Of a stretch of DNA of 64,000 nucleotides, positions 47,155 through 55,395 are shown piece by piece. Numbering within the stretch: the stretch's first letter is position 1; each line of letters starts with the position of its first letter. The position numbers and the translations under genes were made by a program. Origin of the DNA: Micromonospora sp. WMMD1155 (GTDB lineage: Bacteria > Actinomycetota > Actinomycetes > Mycobacteriales > Micromonosporaceae); assembly GCF_029581275.1 (NCBI RefSeq), contig NZ_CP120742.1, forward strand, positions 4,588,501 to 4,652,500, in the 5' to 3' direction. The notes beneath the pieces are model-generated. The model was given only the letters and a program-made list of their open reading frames with translations, ran no database searches and was not told the DNA's origin.

Positions 47155-48006
47155 GTGTCCTTCGAGGAGTACGCCGCGCTGGCCCGACAGCTCTCCGAGC
47201 AGCGTCGTGCCGGTGAACAGCACGCCGCCACCGAGGCCGCGCGCCGCCGCGACCTGCACGCCGCCGTCGACTATCTCCAGCAGCGGCTGACCGCTCAGGG
47301 GCACCGCCTCGACCAGCTCGGCCGTGCGATCGGCGTGGACCAACCGCCACCCGGCGCACCGTCCGGCGTCGGGTCGGCCCCACCCCCACCCGGCGCACCG
47401 TCCAGCGCCGCGTCGGCTTCGTCCGGCCCACCCGGAACCGGGGACGGGGGAGTCGCCGGCGCAGCCGGCGTGCCGGGGCGGCCGGGGGTCGGGGCGTACC
47501 CCGAGCTGCCGGCGGGGGAGGCGCGGCTGGCGTTGCCGACGGCGGTGAGCGCGCCGGGCGCCGGGGTGCCCACGCAGCGCGCGGCGACGGTCGACCCGAC
47601 GGTCGAGTTGGAGTTGGCCCGGCGGATGGCCGACGAGGCCGACCGGCACGGGCAGCAGGCCGAGGTGCTGGCCCAGCGACCGGCGCTGCTACCGACGTGG
47701 TCACCGCTGGCGCGGGCCGTCGCCGTCTACGCCGGGTGTGGGGCCGCCGCCGGGGTGCTGGTGCTGGCCCTGGTGCTCGCCTCCGGGGTCGGTCTGGTCG
47801 ACGGATTCACGCTCGGCGCGTGGATCTGCGCGGGGCTTCCGGCGGTGGCGTTCTTCGGTGGGTACCTGGTGCTGGGCCGGTGGGGGAGGCCCGCGATGGT
47901 CGCCGGGACCCCGCCGCGATATCTGCCGCTCGGGTTCCTGATCTGTTTCCTGCTGGTGCCGATGGCCTACTGCGCTTATCTGCTGCTGGTTCGCGGCCTG
48001 CGCTGA
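47155..48006 (+). CDS. Coiled-coil membrane protein paired with FtsK-like ATPase
   Basis: From GTG 47155 (eight bases after GGGGAG) the product has 283 residues. Residues 1-60 are a charged helix ([40 protein letters not shown]), probably a coiled coil. Residues 65-145 are a Pro/Gly/Ala-rich linker with two GAPS-type repeats. Residues 150-190 form a second charged helix. The C-terminus has three membrane helices: RAVAVYAGCGAAAGVLVLALVLA, LGAWICAGLPAVAFFGGYLVLG and YLPLGFLICFLLVPMAYCAYLLLV. It could recruit the soluble ATPase to the membrane through the coiled coil; this is inferred from gene order. An alternative GTG 47149 overlaps the ATPase stop. No family is recognised. Confidence 0.72.
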   Translation: MSFEEYAALARQLSEQRRAGEQHAATEAARRRDLHAAVDYLQQRLTAQGHRLDQLGRAIGVDQPPPGAPSGVGSAPPPPGAPSSAASASSGPPGTGDGGVAGAAGVPGRPGVGAYPELPAGEARLALPTAVSAPGAGVPTQRAATVDPTVELELARRMADEADRHGQQAEVLAQRPALLPTWSPLARAVAVYAGCGAAAGVLVLALVLASGVGLVDGFTLGAWICAGLPAVAFFGGYLVLGRWGRPAMVAGTPPRYLPLGFLICFLLVPMAYCAYLLLVRGLR

Positions 48007-48059
48007 GACCTGCAATTTCTGTCATTTGCGCCGGGCCGATTCCGAGGGCGTTCGCCGTG

Positions 48060-48123
48060 TCGCACGCGTGAATTATTCACGTGCGACTTCAGGTCAGTCG
48101 AGCGTTGTGGCTGTGGTTATAGT
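48060..48123 (+). promoter_or_regulatory. Promoter region of the second binding-protein-like gene
   Basis: TCGCACG-CG-TGAAT is followed by ATTCACGTGCGA (48060-48086), a hairpin with a two-base bulge that may terminate the upstream gene or be an operator. TATAGT (48118-48123) is a good -10 box 42 bases before the GTG start at 48165. No clear -35 is seen. Confidence 0.5.
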
Positions 48124-48164
48124 CGATGCCCAGACACGCAGTTCGCGCGCGATGAGGAGGTCCG

Positions 48165-49700
48165 GTGATTCGTTGGGCCGGAACGAATGCTCTACGGTTC
48201 GTGCTCGCCGGGGTGATTGCCCTCGCGTTGCTCGCGCTCGTCGGCGTGCTCGTCCTCAAGCAGCGCGAACCAGATCCACCGCCAGCCGGTAGGCCGACCG
48301 CGACCGCGAATGCCTGCCCGGGGATTTTGACCGCGGAAACGGACGAGTGCCTTGGTCTGATAACCGACAGTGCCACGCTGGATCCCGCAATAAGGCCGGT
48401 CGCCGACAAAATCATGGCCGTTAACCGAGAGGTTGAGAAGAGCTCTTCGCGCTACGTCCGGATCGTTTTGTTGGTGCCGCTGAGCGTGGCCCGCCCGCCG
48501 GCCGCCTCGGCGATGTCCCTCGACCAGATCAGGTTCAGTCTGCAGGGCGCGTACGCGGCCCTGCAGAGGGCCAACAGCTCGTCCGCCTTCGGCGACAAGA
48601 ACGCGCCTGCCGTGCAGCTGCTACTGGTCAACCAGGGCAGTCGGCAGCCGTTCCACGTCGAGCTCGTGGACCAGATCGCGGCCCTGCGCACTGCCGAGAA
48701 CCCGCTGGTCGCGGTCGTCGGTCTCGGCTCCAGCTTCCAGGGCAGCAAGGACGTGGCGGCGAAGCTGTCGGCGCGGGACGTCGGCATCCCGATGGTCGGG
48801 GCGGTCACCTCGGCGACGGACTTCAACGCGGTCTCGTACCCGACGTTCCACAGCGTGTCACCGAGCAACATGGACTACGCCTTGGCGTTGAAGGATCTCC
48901 TGGACAAGCAGCGCGACGTGCTGCCCCTGCGCAGCGGCATGATCGTCGCCGACCAGAACGACGACCCGTACCCGCGGACGTTGACGGCGGCGTTCACCGA
49001 GGTGCTGAGGGACCACATCAAGACCGGTTCGCCTCCGTTCAACGGCGGGACGGTCGACAGCCCCGCCACCCCGAACGTCTTCACTCCGGTGGTGTTGAAC
49101 CTGTGCAACGCGGTCGTCGACCCACGCCTGCAAACAGACACGGTGTTCTTCGCCGGCCGCGTCGCCGACTTCCCGAGCTTCGCCGAGGCGCTGAAGGTGC
49201 GCAGCTGCCGCAAACATCCGCTGACCATCATGGTCGGTGCCACCGGATTCCAGCTCACGCCTCAGCAGGTGGGTCTGCTGGACGAGGCCAACGTGTCGGT
49301 CATCTGGGCCTCCTCGGCAGACGCACCGGCCTGGGTCGCCAACCGACCCGGCACACCGGACGGCTTCGCGGACTTCCTCAAGGCGCACCGCGACGCGGGT
49401 TTCCGCGACGACTCCCTCAACGACGGGTACGCGATGATGCACCACGACGCCGTGGCGAGCGCCGTCCGGGCGATCCGGGTGGCTGCCCTGGGCAACAGCG
49501 TTCCGGGCGTCGCCGACGTGCAGACCCAGTTCGGCAACCTCGCGCTGGCGCACCAGGTCCACGGCGCGTCCGGCACCCTGTCGTTCGGCCTGCGGGCGAA
49601 CGGCGACGGGCGGGCCACCGGCAAGGTCGTGGCGTACCGGCAACTCGGCCGGACCGGCCCCCGACTGCCGGCCGACGTGCAGCCCTACCTCACCCGGTGA
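48165..49700 (+). CDS. Membrane-anchored periplasmic-binding-protein-like sensor
   Basis: The 511-residue product has an N-terminal signal anchor (about 11-31, RFVLAGVIALALLALVGVLVL) with no lipobox and no obvious cleavage site. The extracellular part is a type I binding-protein fold as in branched-chain amino-acid receptors: RYVRIVLLVPLSVARPP, then FSLQGAYAALQRAN, PLVAVVGLGSSFQGSKDVAAKLSARDVGIPMVGAVTSATDF, SGMIVADQNDDPYPRTLTAAF and TDTVFFAGRVADFPSFAEAL. It resembles the extracellular part of the 41829-44525 product, so the two may be paralogues by domain. No ABC permease is adjacent, so a sensor rather than transport role is likely. GTG 48165 follows GAGGAGGT. It overlaps the convergent NACHT gene by 11 bases. 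Confidence 0.8.
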   Translation: MIRWAGTNALRFVLAGVIALALLALVGVLVLKQREPDPPPAGRPTATANACPGILTAETDECLGLITDSATLDPAIRPVADKIMAVNREVEKSSSRYVRIVLLVPLSVARPPAASAMSLDQIRFSLQGAYAALQRANSSSAFGDKNAPAVQLLLVNQGSRQPFHVELVDQIAALRTAENPLVAVVGLGSSFQGSKDVAAKLSARDVGIPMVGAVTSATDFNAVSYPTFHSVSPSNMDYALALKDLLDKQRDVLPLRSGMIVADQNDDPYPRTLTAAFTEVLRDHIKTGSPPFNGGTVDSPATPNVFTPVVLNLCNAVVDPRLQTDTVFFAGRVADFPSFAEALKVRSCRKHPLTIMVGATGFQLTPQQVGLLDEANVSVIWASSADAPAWVANRPGTPDGFADFLKAHRDAGFRDDSLNDGYAMMHHDAVASAVRAIRVAALGNSVPGVADVQTQFGNLALAHQVHGASGTLSFGLRANGDGRATGKVVAYRQLGRTGPRLPADVQPYLTR

Positions 49701-52242
49701 CGCCGGAGCCGTCACCGGCGTCGGGCACCAGCCAGTGTCGGCTGCGCGGGTCCTCGTAGGCATCGACCCACTCGTTGGGCCGCCACAGCCGCACCCTGCG
49801 CATCCCGAGCTGCGGCTGGAACCCGAGCATGGTCAGCGCCAACCCCAGCTCCGCCGCCGCCAGCACGACCATCGCGGTGCCGACGACCGGGCTCAGCACC
49901 CCGGGTTCTCGGGCCAGGTCCCACCCGACCGCGACGAGCGCCGCGACCGAGAGCACCGCCAGCAGCGCGCCGGTCGCCCGTTCGGCCCGGTGCCGGTCGA
50001 CCCGCTGGGCCCGGAACACCGGGACGACGGCCGACGCGGACTGGTGACGCCGGTCCGCTTCAAGGCTCGCCCACCGGGCCGGGTCGGTGGCCTTGGCCGC
50101 CAGGAAGCGGTTGACGTCCGGCGCGGCCAGCCCGATCTCCTGAGCCCAACACAGCAGCGTCACCAGGTTCGACTGTCGGTCCAGCCCGCGCCGGAACGGG
50201 TACACCTGCTGCCGCAGGAGCGCGGTGGCGAACCCGGGGTGTGCGGCTGGTTGGCGCTGCAACGCCGCGAAACACGCCGGGTCGGTGGCGAGCCGGAGCA
50301 GTCGGTCGACCAGCGCCACGAGCGACTGGTCGTCGGCGGCGGCACCCTCGGCGGTACGGAGACACCGCCACAACGGTTCGACGAACCGCGGATCGTCCGG
50401 TACGACGGTGACCAGCCGGACGACCATGGAACGGCTGACCGAGCTTTCACCCAGCCGTTCTACCAGCATCGTCATCACGTCGAGCAGCGTCTCGTGGGTG
50501 CCCCCGAGTGCGTCCGCCGCGTCCGCCCCGCCCGCGACCTTCGTCAACCAGGTGAACGCCTGGTCGCGTGCGGAGTCGCGGATCGCCGCCCGTGGGGACG
50601 CGGCGGCGCTCAGGACCGCCGCCAGGGCGGGGAGCATCACCGCGGGCGCCGGGTCACGCAGTGGTTCGGCCATCCGATCGAGTACGGCGAACCCGACCGG
50701 GTTGAGGCAGTCCGCCCCGGCCAGACAGGCGCAGGCGAGCACCGGGTCGATGTCGGCCAGTTCCCCGATGAAACCCGTGACGACCGACTGGTCCGCGACG
50801 GCCGTGTAGAAGAGCACCACCCGACGCCACTCGCGCTCCATCACCCGCTCCCGCAGCAGCCGCAGGCCGTCGTCGCCCTGGCGGAGCAGTTCGGCGGCGA
50901 CCAGGTGCTCCTGCAACGAGCGGTGCACGAACTCGTACTGCCCGTCGACGACCCGGCTGAGCAGCCCGGACCGGTCGATGATCTCGTCGACGAACTCGTC
51001 GGCCCGGCCGTCGATGTTCTGCCGTAGCCGGTCACCGGTCGCCGACCCGAACTCGACCAGCGCCAACCGGCTGAACGGTCCGAAGCCCTGCGGGCCGAGC
51101 GCCGCCGACAAAGCGAACTCCCGCAGCACCCGCAGCTTGTCGGCCTGGTCGAACTCGTTCACAGCGGTGGTGAGGCCGTCGGCCCGGAAGCTGTGCCGGC
51201 CGAGCATCTCGTCGATCATCTCGTCGTACAGCCGGGCGGTGGAGTGCGCGATGGCGGGAAACTTGCGGCCCGCGTACAGGCCCACCGACATCGACAGGAC
51301 CAGCGGATTGCGGTGCAGGCCCAACGTGCCCGAGGAGCGGAGTTGCTGCAGGAACCGCTGCGGCCCGTCGACGTCCGGGAAGCGGTCCGGGAAGGCCCGC
51401 AGGTAGGCGAGGATCTCGGTGTCCCGCAGCGGTGCCAGCGCGTAACTGCGGTGCGCGCCGAACCGCTCCGCCTGCCAGTCCTCGGCGATCCGCAGGAACG
51501 TGAGCCGCCGGCAGGTGATGACGATCCGGGCGTTGGCGGTCGGCAGCTCCGGTGTGTGGTCGTCGAGGAACCGGTACACCTCGTCCCGCACTGCCGCGTA
51601 CGTCGTCGGCGTCACCTCGTCCAGCCCGTCGAGCAACACGACGCAACGCCGCTGCTGCAACACCTGGGCGAGGAACTGGTCGGCCTCCTCCCTGGTCAGG
51701 GCGAGCCCCTTCTGCGACCGCAGCAGCGCGAGGATGTAGTCGGTGAGCGCCCCGGGTTGCACGACGCCACGCAGCAGCCGCACCGGCACCAGGAACGGCA
51801 CCTCCCGGTCCCGACCCGTCCCGCCGCGACCGTCGACACCGCCCAGCGCCGCGATCCCGAACGCCTTGAGCGTCGTCGTCTTGCCGGACCCGGCGTCACC
51901 GAGGAGCACGACGTGCCCGGTGCGATCGGCGATCCGCTCGGCCGCGTCGGCGGCGCGGTCCGGCTGCCCGTCCTCGGTGACGAACAACGGCACCAGGGTC
52001 CGTTCGAGCCGCAGTGTCTCCGGTGCCGCAAGGTACGGGTTGTACACCCGGTACTCCTCGACGAACCACCGGCGGTACCGCTCCTCGGGAGCACCCCGTC
52101 GGAGCCGGCTCATCCGTCGAACCAGCCAGCCGGACATCGCCACCGCGGCCACCCCGGCGCTGATGAGCACCTCGGCTCCCTGGATCACGTTGAACGCGTT
52201 GTTCAGCCACTCCCGCAGGTCCACGTACCAATGGTCCGTCAT
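49690..52242 (-). CDS. Membrane-anchored NACHT NTPase
   Basis: This 850-residue STAND-class NTPase has an N-terminal membrane helix (about 24-41, EVLISAGVAAVAMSGWLV). The NACHT domain follows, with Walker A LLGDAGSGKTTTL (about 114-124), Walker B CVVLLDGLDEV (about 200-210) and the sensor IVITCRRLTFL. The winged-helix/arm region contains YEFVHRSLQEHLVAAELL. A helical repeat-like region (about 480-740) follows, and two C-terminal membrane helices (ALLAVLSVAALVAVGWDL and VVGTAMVVLAAAELGLALTML). No nuclease, TIR or protease effector is fused. Bacterial NACHT proteins often act in phage defence, and membrane segments can be the effector; this role is inferred. ATG 52242 is chosen at MTDHWYVDLREW; the longer frame upstream is low-complexity. 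Confidence 0.88.
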   Translation of the reverse strand: MTDHWYVDLREWLNNAFNVIQGAEVLISAGVAAVAMSGWLVRRMSRLRRGAPEERYRRWFVEEYRVYNPYLAAPETLRLERTLVPLFVTEDGQPDRAADAAERIADRTGHVVLLGDAGSGKTTTLKAFGIAALGGVDGRGGTGRDREVPFLVPVRLLRGVVQPGALTDYILALLRSQKGLALTREEADQFLAQVLQQRRCVVLLDGLDEVTPTTYAAVRDEVYRFLDDHTPELPTANARIVITCRRLTFLRIAEDWQAERFGAHRSYALAPLRDTEILAYLRAFPDRFPDVDGPQRFLQQLRSSGTLGLHRNPLVLSMSVGLYAGRKFPAIAHSTARLYDEMIDEMLGRHSFRADGLTTAVNEFDQADKLRVLREFALSAALGPQGFGPFSRLALVEFGSATGDRLRQNIDGRADEFVDEIIDRSGLLSRVVDGQYEFVHRSLQEHLVAAELLRQGDDGLRLLRERVMEREWRRVVLFYTAVADQSVVTGFIGELADIDPVLACACLAGADCLNPVGFAVLDRMAEPLRDPAPAVMLPALAAVLSAAASPRAAIRDSARDQAFTWLTKVAGGADAADALGGTHETLLDVMTMLVERLGESSVSRSMVVRLVTVVPDDPRFVEPLWRCLRTAEGAAADDQSLVALVDRLLRLATDPACFAALQRQPAAHPGFATALLRQQVYPFRRGLDRQSNLVTLLCWAQEIGLAAPDVNRFLAAKATDPARWASLEADRRHQSASAVVPVFRAQRVDRHRAERATGALLAVLSVAALVAVGWDLAREPGVLSPVVGTAMVVLAAAELGLALTMLGFQPQLGMRRVRLWRPNEWVDAYEDPRSRHWLVPDAGDGSGVTG
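49694..49718. terminator. Hairpin at the overlapping ends of convergent genes
   Basis: CCGGTGAC (49694-49701) pairs with GTCACCGG (49711-49718) around nine bases. It covers the stop codon of the binding-protein-like gene and the last codons of the NACHT gene, so it could end transcription from both sides. Confidence 0.55.
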
Positions 52243-52460
52243 CGCTGTCACGAAGCGTGACGGCTTGGTCACGACTCGCCGGGTGGCTGTGTGGTTCCCC
52301 GGGAACCGCCGCCGGGGTTGCCGCACACCCGAGTGTCGCAGCGTCCACATTGGTGCCGTAATCTCCCGCCCCGAGCGCCGTGGGTGCGCAGTCGTTCGGG
52401 AGCGCGAGGTGCACGCCTCGATGTCTCGGTGAACGGCGGGTCGAAAGGTTGGGCAGGACA

Positions 52461-53120
52461 GTGCAGGGACAGGCGTCCACCACCGTCGAGGTGGAATCCC
52501 GTCGGGACGGCGCGGCGGTCGAGGCGGCCACGCCACGAGCAGATCAGGAGTCGGGGCTGACCGTCGTCGCGGCATCGCAGCAGGCCGGTCCCGGGGCGGT
52601 GCTGGCGGGGTTCGGGCTGATCGCCGCCGGAGCCGTCGCAGCCTGGGCGATCTGGCGTAGCGGTATCTCCGCCGCGAAGATCCAGCCGGAGGACTCCACG
52701 GCTGTCTTCCTCACCCTCCTGGTGTTCGCCGCGGCTGTCGAACGGATCCTGGAACCGTTCTCACGCTGGCTGCCCGGACGTGCCGCCGAGGCCGCGTTGG
52801 CACGAACGGTGGCCGAGGCGGACGCCCGGACCGACGGCCCGACCGACGCCGACCGCGAGGCGGTCGCCGCGGCCACGGCCACGGCGGCCCGGGCGAAGGG
52901 GAACCGCACGATCGTCGCGTGGGGTCTCGCGAGCGGGCTGGCCACTGTGGCGTCCAGCGCCGGCGGGTTCTACATCCTGCACGCCGTAGCGGGTAGCGAC
53001 TGGAACGGGGTGGCGGTCTGGATCGACGCCATCGTGACGGGTGTGATGGTCGGCAGCGGCACCAAGCCGTTGCACGACCTGATCAACCGGGCGCAGAACG
53101 GGCCGCCCTCAGCGGCGTGA
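52461..53120 (+). CDS. Four-helix membrane protein next to the NACHT gene
   Basis: The 219-residue product has hydrophobic helices at about 45-62 (AGFGLIAAGAVAAWAIW), 75-90 (AVFLTLLVFAAAVERIL), 150-172 (IVAWGLASGLATVASSAGGFYIL) and 183-200 (WIDAIVTGVMVGSG). A charged helical loop between helices 2 and 3 (EADARTDGPTDADREAVAAATATAARAKG) may be a coiled coil. The ending GSGTKPLHDLINRAQ is a conserved-looking motif also seen in actinobacterial holin-like or DUF proteins, but I cannot name the family. GTG 52461 is the preferred start. It is divergent from the NACHT gene (219-base gap) and could be its partner. Confidence 0.72.
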   Translation: MQGQASTTVEVESRRDGAAVEAATPRADQESGLTVVAASQQAGPGAVLAGFGLIAAGAVAAWAIWRSGISAAKIQPEDSTAVFLTLLVFAAAVERILEPFSRWLPGRAAEAALARTVAEADARTDGPTDADREAVAAATATAARAKGNRTIVAWGLASGLATVASSAGGFYILHAVAGSDWNGVAVWIDAIVTGVMVGSGTKPLHDLINRAQNGPPSAA

Positions 53121-53185
53121 TCCACGCGGTTCCGCGGACGTCGGAGCGTCCTGGGGATGCCCCGACGTCGGCGATGTCGTGTCGA

Positions 53186-53695
53186 TCATCCCGGCTGATC
53201 GCTGCGGTAGCTGAGGCGTCCGGTGTCGTTGAATTGCTGCTCCGTGGTGGACAGACCGAAGACGCGGCAAGCGCAGCCCTCGCCGGGTTGCTTCGCTGAC
53301 GCTTCGGCGTAGTACCAGACCTGGCCCACCTGGGCGGTGAACGTGCGAGTGGTCCGCGGCGGCAGCTCGACCGCCCGGTGTGGACGGCACTCGGCGTCGA
53401 AGAGCCAGAGCACGTACGGCTCACTGAACGTCGAAACGGTTCCCCGTACCGGCTCTCCCCAGCGGTCCGCCGGAATGTCCCGCAGGAACAGCGCCGCCGC
53501 CTCCTGGCCCTTGAGCCGCACGACGCAGTCCCGGGTGACCTGGCCCGGCGGAGCCGCCGGTTCGGATGCGGCTTCGGGTGCGGGCCTCTCGCGGATGCCG
53601 GTCGCGAGCAGGAGGGCCAGCAGCAGCACGAGACCACCGCCCAACCCGGCGGCGAGAGCCAACCGACGTCGGCCGGGCGTACCCGCAGCTGTCAC
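53186..53695 (-). CDS. Single-pass membrane protein with Cys-containing extracellular domain
   Basis: The 169-residue product has a basic N-terminus (PGRRR), one membrane helix (about 11-31, LALAAGLGGGLVLLLALLLATG), a Pro/Ala/Glu linker, then a beta-rich extracellular part: DCVVRLKGQEAAALFLRDIPADRWGEP, YVLWLFDAECRPHRAVELPPRTTRTFTAQVGQVWYYAEAS and GCACRVFGLSTTEQQ. Four extracellular cysteines (in DCV, ECR, GCAC) could form disulfides. No family is recognised. It is the last gene of a four-gene operon; its start overlaps the previous stop by four bases. Confidence 0.72.
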   Translation of the reverse strand: MTAAGTPGRRRLALAAGLGGGLVLLLALLLATGIRERPAPEAASEPAAPPGQVTRDCVVRLKGQEAAALFLRDIPADRWGEPVRGTVSTFSEPYVLWLFDAECRPHRAVELPPRTTRTFTAQVGQVWYYAEASAKQPGEGCACRVFGLSTTEQQFNDTGRLSYRSDQPG

Positions 53696-54240
53696 GTTGC
53701 CGCCCCCATCCCGCGTCGGCCGTCACCCTCGCCGTCCGCGGACTCTACGGCGCTTCCCGTCCCGGCGCCGCCCCGCGAAGGCTTGGTGGAGGTGTCGGTC
53801 CTGTGCCGTTCGGCGTCCTGTGTCGAGGCGTCGACGGCCTGCGCGGCGGCAGTGAGGATCTCGTCGCGTTCGCCGTCGGTGAGACCTTCGTCCTCAAGGA
53901 GCCCGAGCAGCAGCACCGTCCGGGCGACGACCGCCGCCGCGCTGTCGGGCACCGGTGGGCGCTCGCCGAGTGCCGCCCAGACCAGCGCCTCGGCCAACAC
54001 CGGGTCGACGTCGTGCCCGCCGGCGTCGTAGCGTTCCCGCGCGGACGCCACGAACCGGATCACCGGGGCCCGATCCTGCCCCGCGACGAACCGCCGCCGC
54101 ACCGCCACCAGCAGCGCACCGGCCAGTAGATCGCCGTACCGCCGCCAGTCCCGCTCGGTGAACCGGCGCAACCGCCGTTCGTGGCCCCGCAGCCGCCCGG
54201 TCAGCAGACCTCGTAGCGCCGCGTGCGATTCAGTCACCAT
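53692..54240 (-). CDS. Helical hypothetical protein of the four-gene operon
   Basis: The 182-residue product is helical and soluble. Residues 1-60 are very basic (ALRGLLTGRLRGHERRLRRFTERDWRRYGDLLAGALLVAVRRRF), the middle DVDPVLAEALVWAALGERPPVPDSAAAVVARTVLLLGLLEDEGL is hydrophobic-helical, and the C-terminal 40 residues are polar, Gly/Ser/Asp-rich and probably disordered. ATG 54240 overlaps the preceding gene by seven bases and the stop overlaps the next start by four. I recognise no domain. Confidence 0.68.
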   Translation of the reverse strand: MVTESHAALRGLLTGRLRGHERRLRRFTERDWRRYGDLLAGALLVAVRRRFVAGQDRAPVIRFVASARERYDAGGHDVDPVLAEALVWAALGERPPVPDSAAAVVARTVLLLGLLEDEGLTDGERDEILTAAAQAVDASTQDAERHRTDTSTKPSRGGAGTGSAVESADGEGDGRRGMGAAT

Positions 54241-54914
54241 CGTCGCCCTCTGCTCATCATTGGTGCCCTCCGCCGTCGATGTCTCCTGGCCACCAGGGCG
54301 CTCGCCGCGTGGCAGCCGTGGGCGATCTGCTCGGCGCGGACCCTGTCGCTTTCGGGGTTTTCGCCTCCGGCGTCGCTGGCGATGCGGTTGTCGCTTGTGG
54401 TGCTGTCCGCCCGGTGGGTGTCGCCGTTGGTCGCGGTGCCACCGCTGCGTACCGGCGGTGCCGCCAGCACACTGATCAGCGCCGCCACCGACTGGTCGAT
54501 CCGGCGGCTGCCGACCGCGAGCCGGGCACTCACCAGGTCCAACCGGGTGATGGCCCCAGCGAAGTGTCCGGCCGCGACCACGTCGGCGACGCTTCGGGTA
54601 CGCCGCAGCCGGTCCTCGGCCGCCGCCAACCGCCATCGGACCCGGGCCGCCGACACGGCGGCCCGATCCGCGTCCACCCGTGCCGCTCTCAGGTCGGCGA
54701 GCAGCTCGCCGGCCGAGCCCGCAGGGGAGTGCCGATCCCCGGCCAATCCGGCGTAGACCAGGCTCAACGCCCGCCAGCACTCGGTGACCGCGTCCTGCCA
54801 GGGCAACCGTCGACCGGGAGGCCCTGCCCCGTGTAACTGTGCACCGGCCCGGTCGGCGGCGGCGATCGTCGCCAACCAGGCGTCGCGCAGCTCGTCCACG
54901 GTGCCGACGGTCAT
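54234..54914 (-). CDS. Helical hypothetical protein of the four-gene operon
   Basis: The 226-residue product appears fully alpha-helical. It contains VDELRDAWLATIAAADRAGAQLHGAG, LPWQDAVTECWRALSLVYAGLAG, a long Ala/Arg-rich helix LLADLRAARVDADRAAVSAARVRWRLAAAEDRLRR, and DQSVAALISVLAAPPV. The C-terminal 60 residues are polar and end in a basic stretch (RRHRRRRAPMMSRGRRW) that overlaps the next gene. No enzymatic motif is seen. ATG 54914 overlaps the preceding stop by four bases (ATGA). Confidence 0.68.
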   Translation of the reverse strand: MTVGTVDELRDAWLATIAAADRAGAQLHGAGPPGRRLPWQDAVTECWRALSLVYAGLAGDRHSPAGSAGELLADLRAARVDADRAAVSAARVRWRLAAAEDRLRRTRSVADVVAAGHFAGAITRLDLVSARLAVGSRRIDQSVAALISVLAAPPVRSGGTATNGDTHRADSTTSDNRIASDAGGENPESDRVRAEQIAHGCHAASALVARRHRRRRAPMMSRGRRW

Positions 54915-55126
54915 TCGCCCGCCTCCGCGGCGGACTTCATCAGGAGGGCGAAGCGCACATCGGCGCACGGGTAGTCCGCTCCGCAGCCACACAACCAGCG
55001 GCGCACCACGCGGGGAGGATGGGCGAAGAGCGTGTCGTCGGCGTCCTCCACGTCCTGATCGGACACGAAGCGGTGACGTTGTCCAGGTGGGGGATCGGTT
55101 GGGCGTTCGTCGGGTCGATCGGGCAT
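54911..55126 (-). CDS. Small Cys-rich protein, first gene of the four-gene operon
   Basis: The 71-residue product has an acidic Pro-rich N-terminus and a compact cysteine motif RRWLCGCGADYPCADVRFALL (C-G-C-x5-C), which might bind a metal. The C-terminus is a short helix. It begins at ATG 55126 and overlaps the next start by four bases. The frame, cysteine motif and coupling to the next gene argue that it is real despite its size. Its promoter must lie in the 55127-55395 gap, divergent from the GntR gene. Confidence 0.62.
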   Translation of the reverse strand: MPDRPDERPTDPPPGQRHRFVSDQDVEDADDTLFAHPPRVVRRWLCGCGADYPCADVRFALLMKSAAEAGE

Positions 55127-55328
55127 CGAGGGCTCCCGTCGGGTCGGTCTCCTTGCTCAGGCTCTTGCCGTCGGGGCGGCGTGCGGGCACGCCCCGGCAC
55201 GCCCGGCCGAACGGGGGGACCGACCGACCGGGCGCTCTCTGCGCGGGTGGGGAAGAACCAGCTCCGGGTTTGCAGACCTGGGAGCCGGTCGATTGGAGCT
55301 TTACACAACTAGTCACAGATAGCAAGCG

Positions 55329-55348
55329 TGACAACACGTTACTTGTCA
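55329..55348. promoter_or_regulatory. Inverted repeat in the GntR/operon divergent gap
   Basis: TGACAA (55329-55334) and TTGTCA (55343-55348) form a perfect inverted repeat with an eight-base spacer. Outside it, AACTAGTCA and TGAGTAGTT form a second one with one mismatch. The stretch is strikingly AT-rich and ends 47 bases before the GntR start. It is a likely binding site for that regulator. Confidence 0.55.
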
Positions 55349-55395
55349 TGAGTAGTTGCGCGTGATCAAATGGCGGGGCAGACCTGGGAGTCCAT

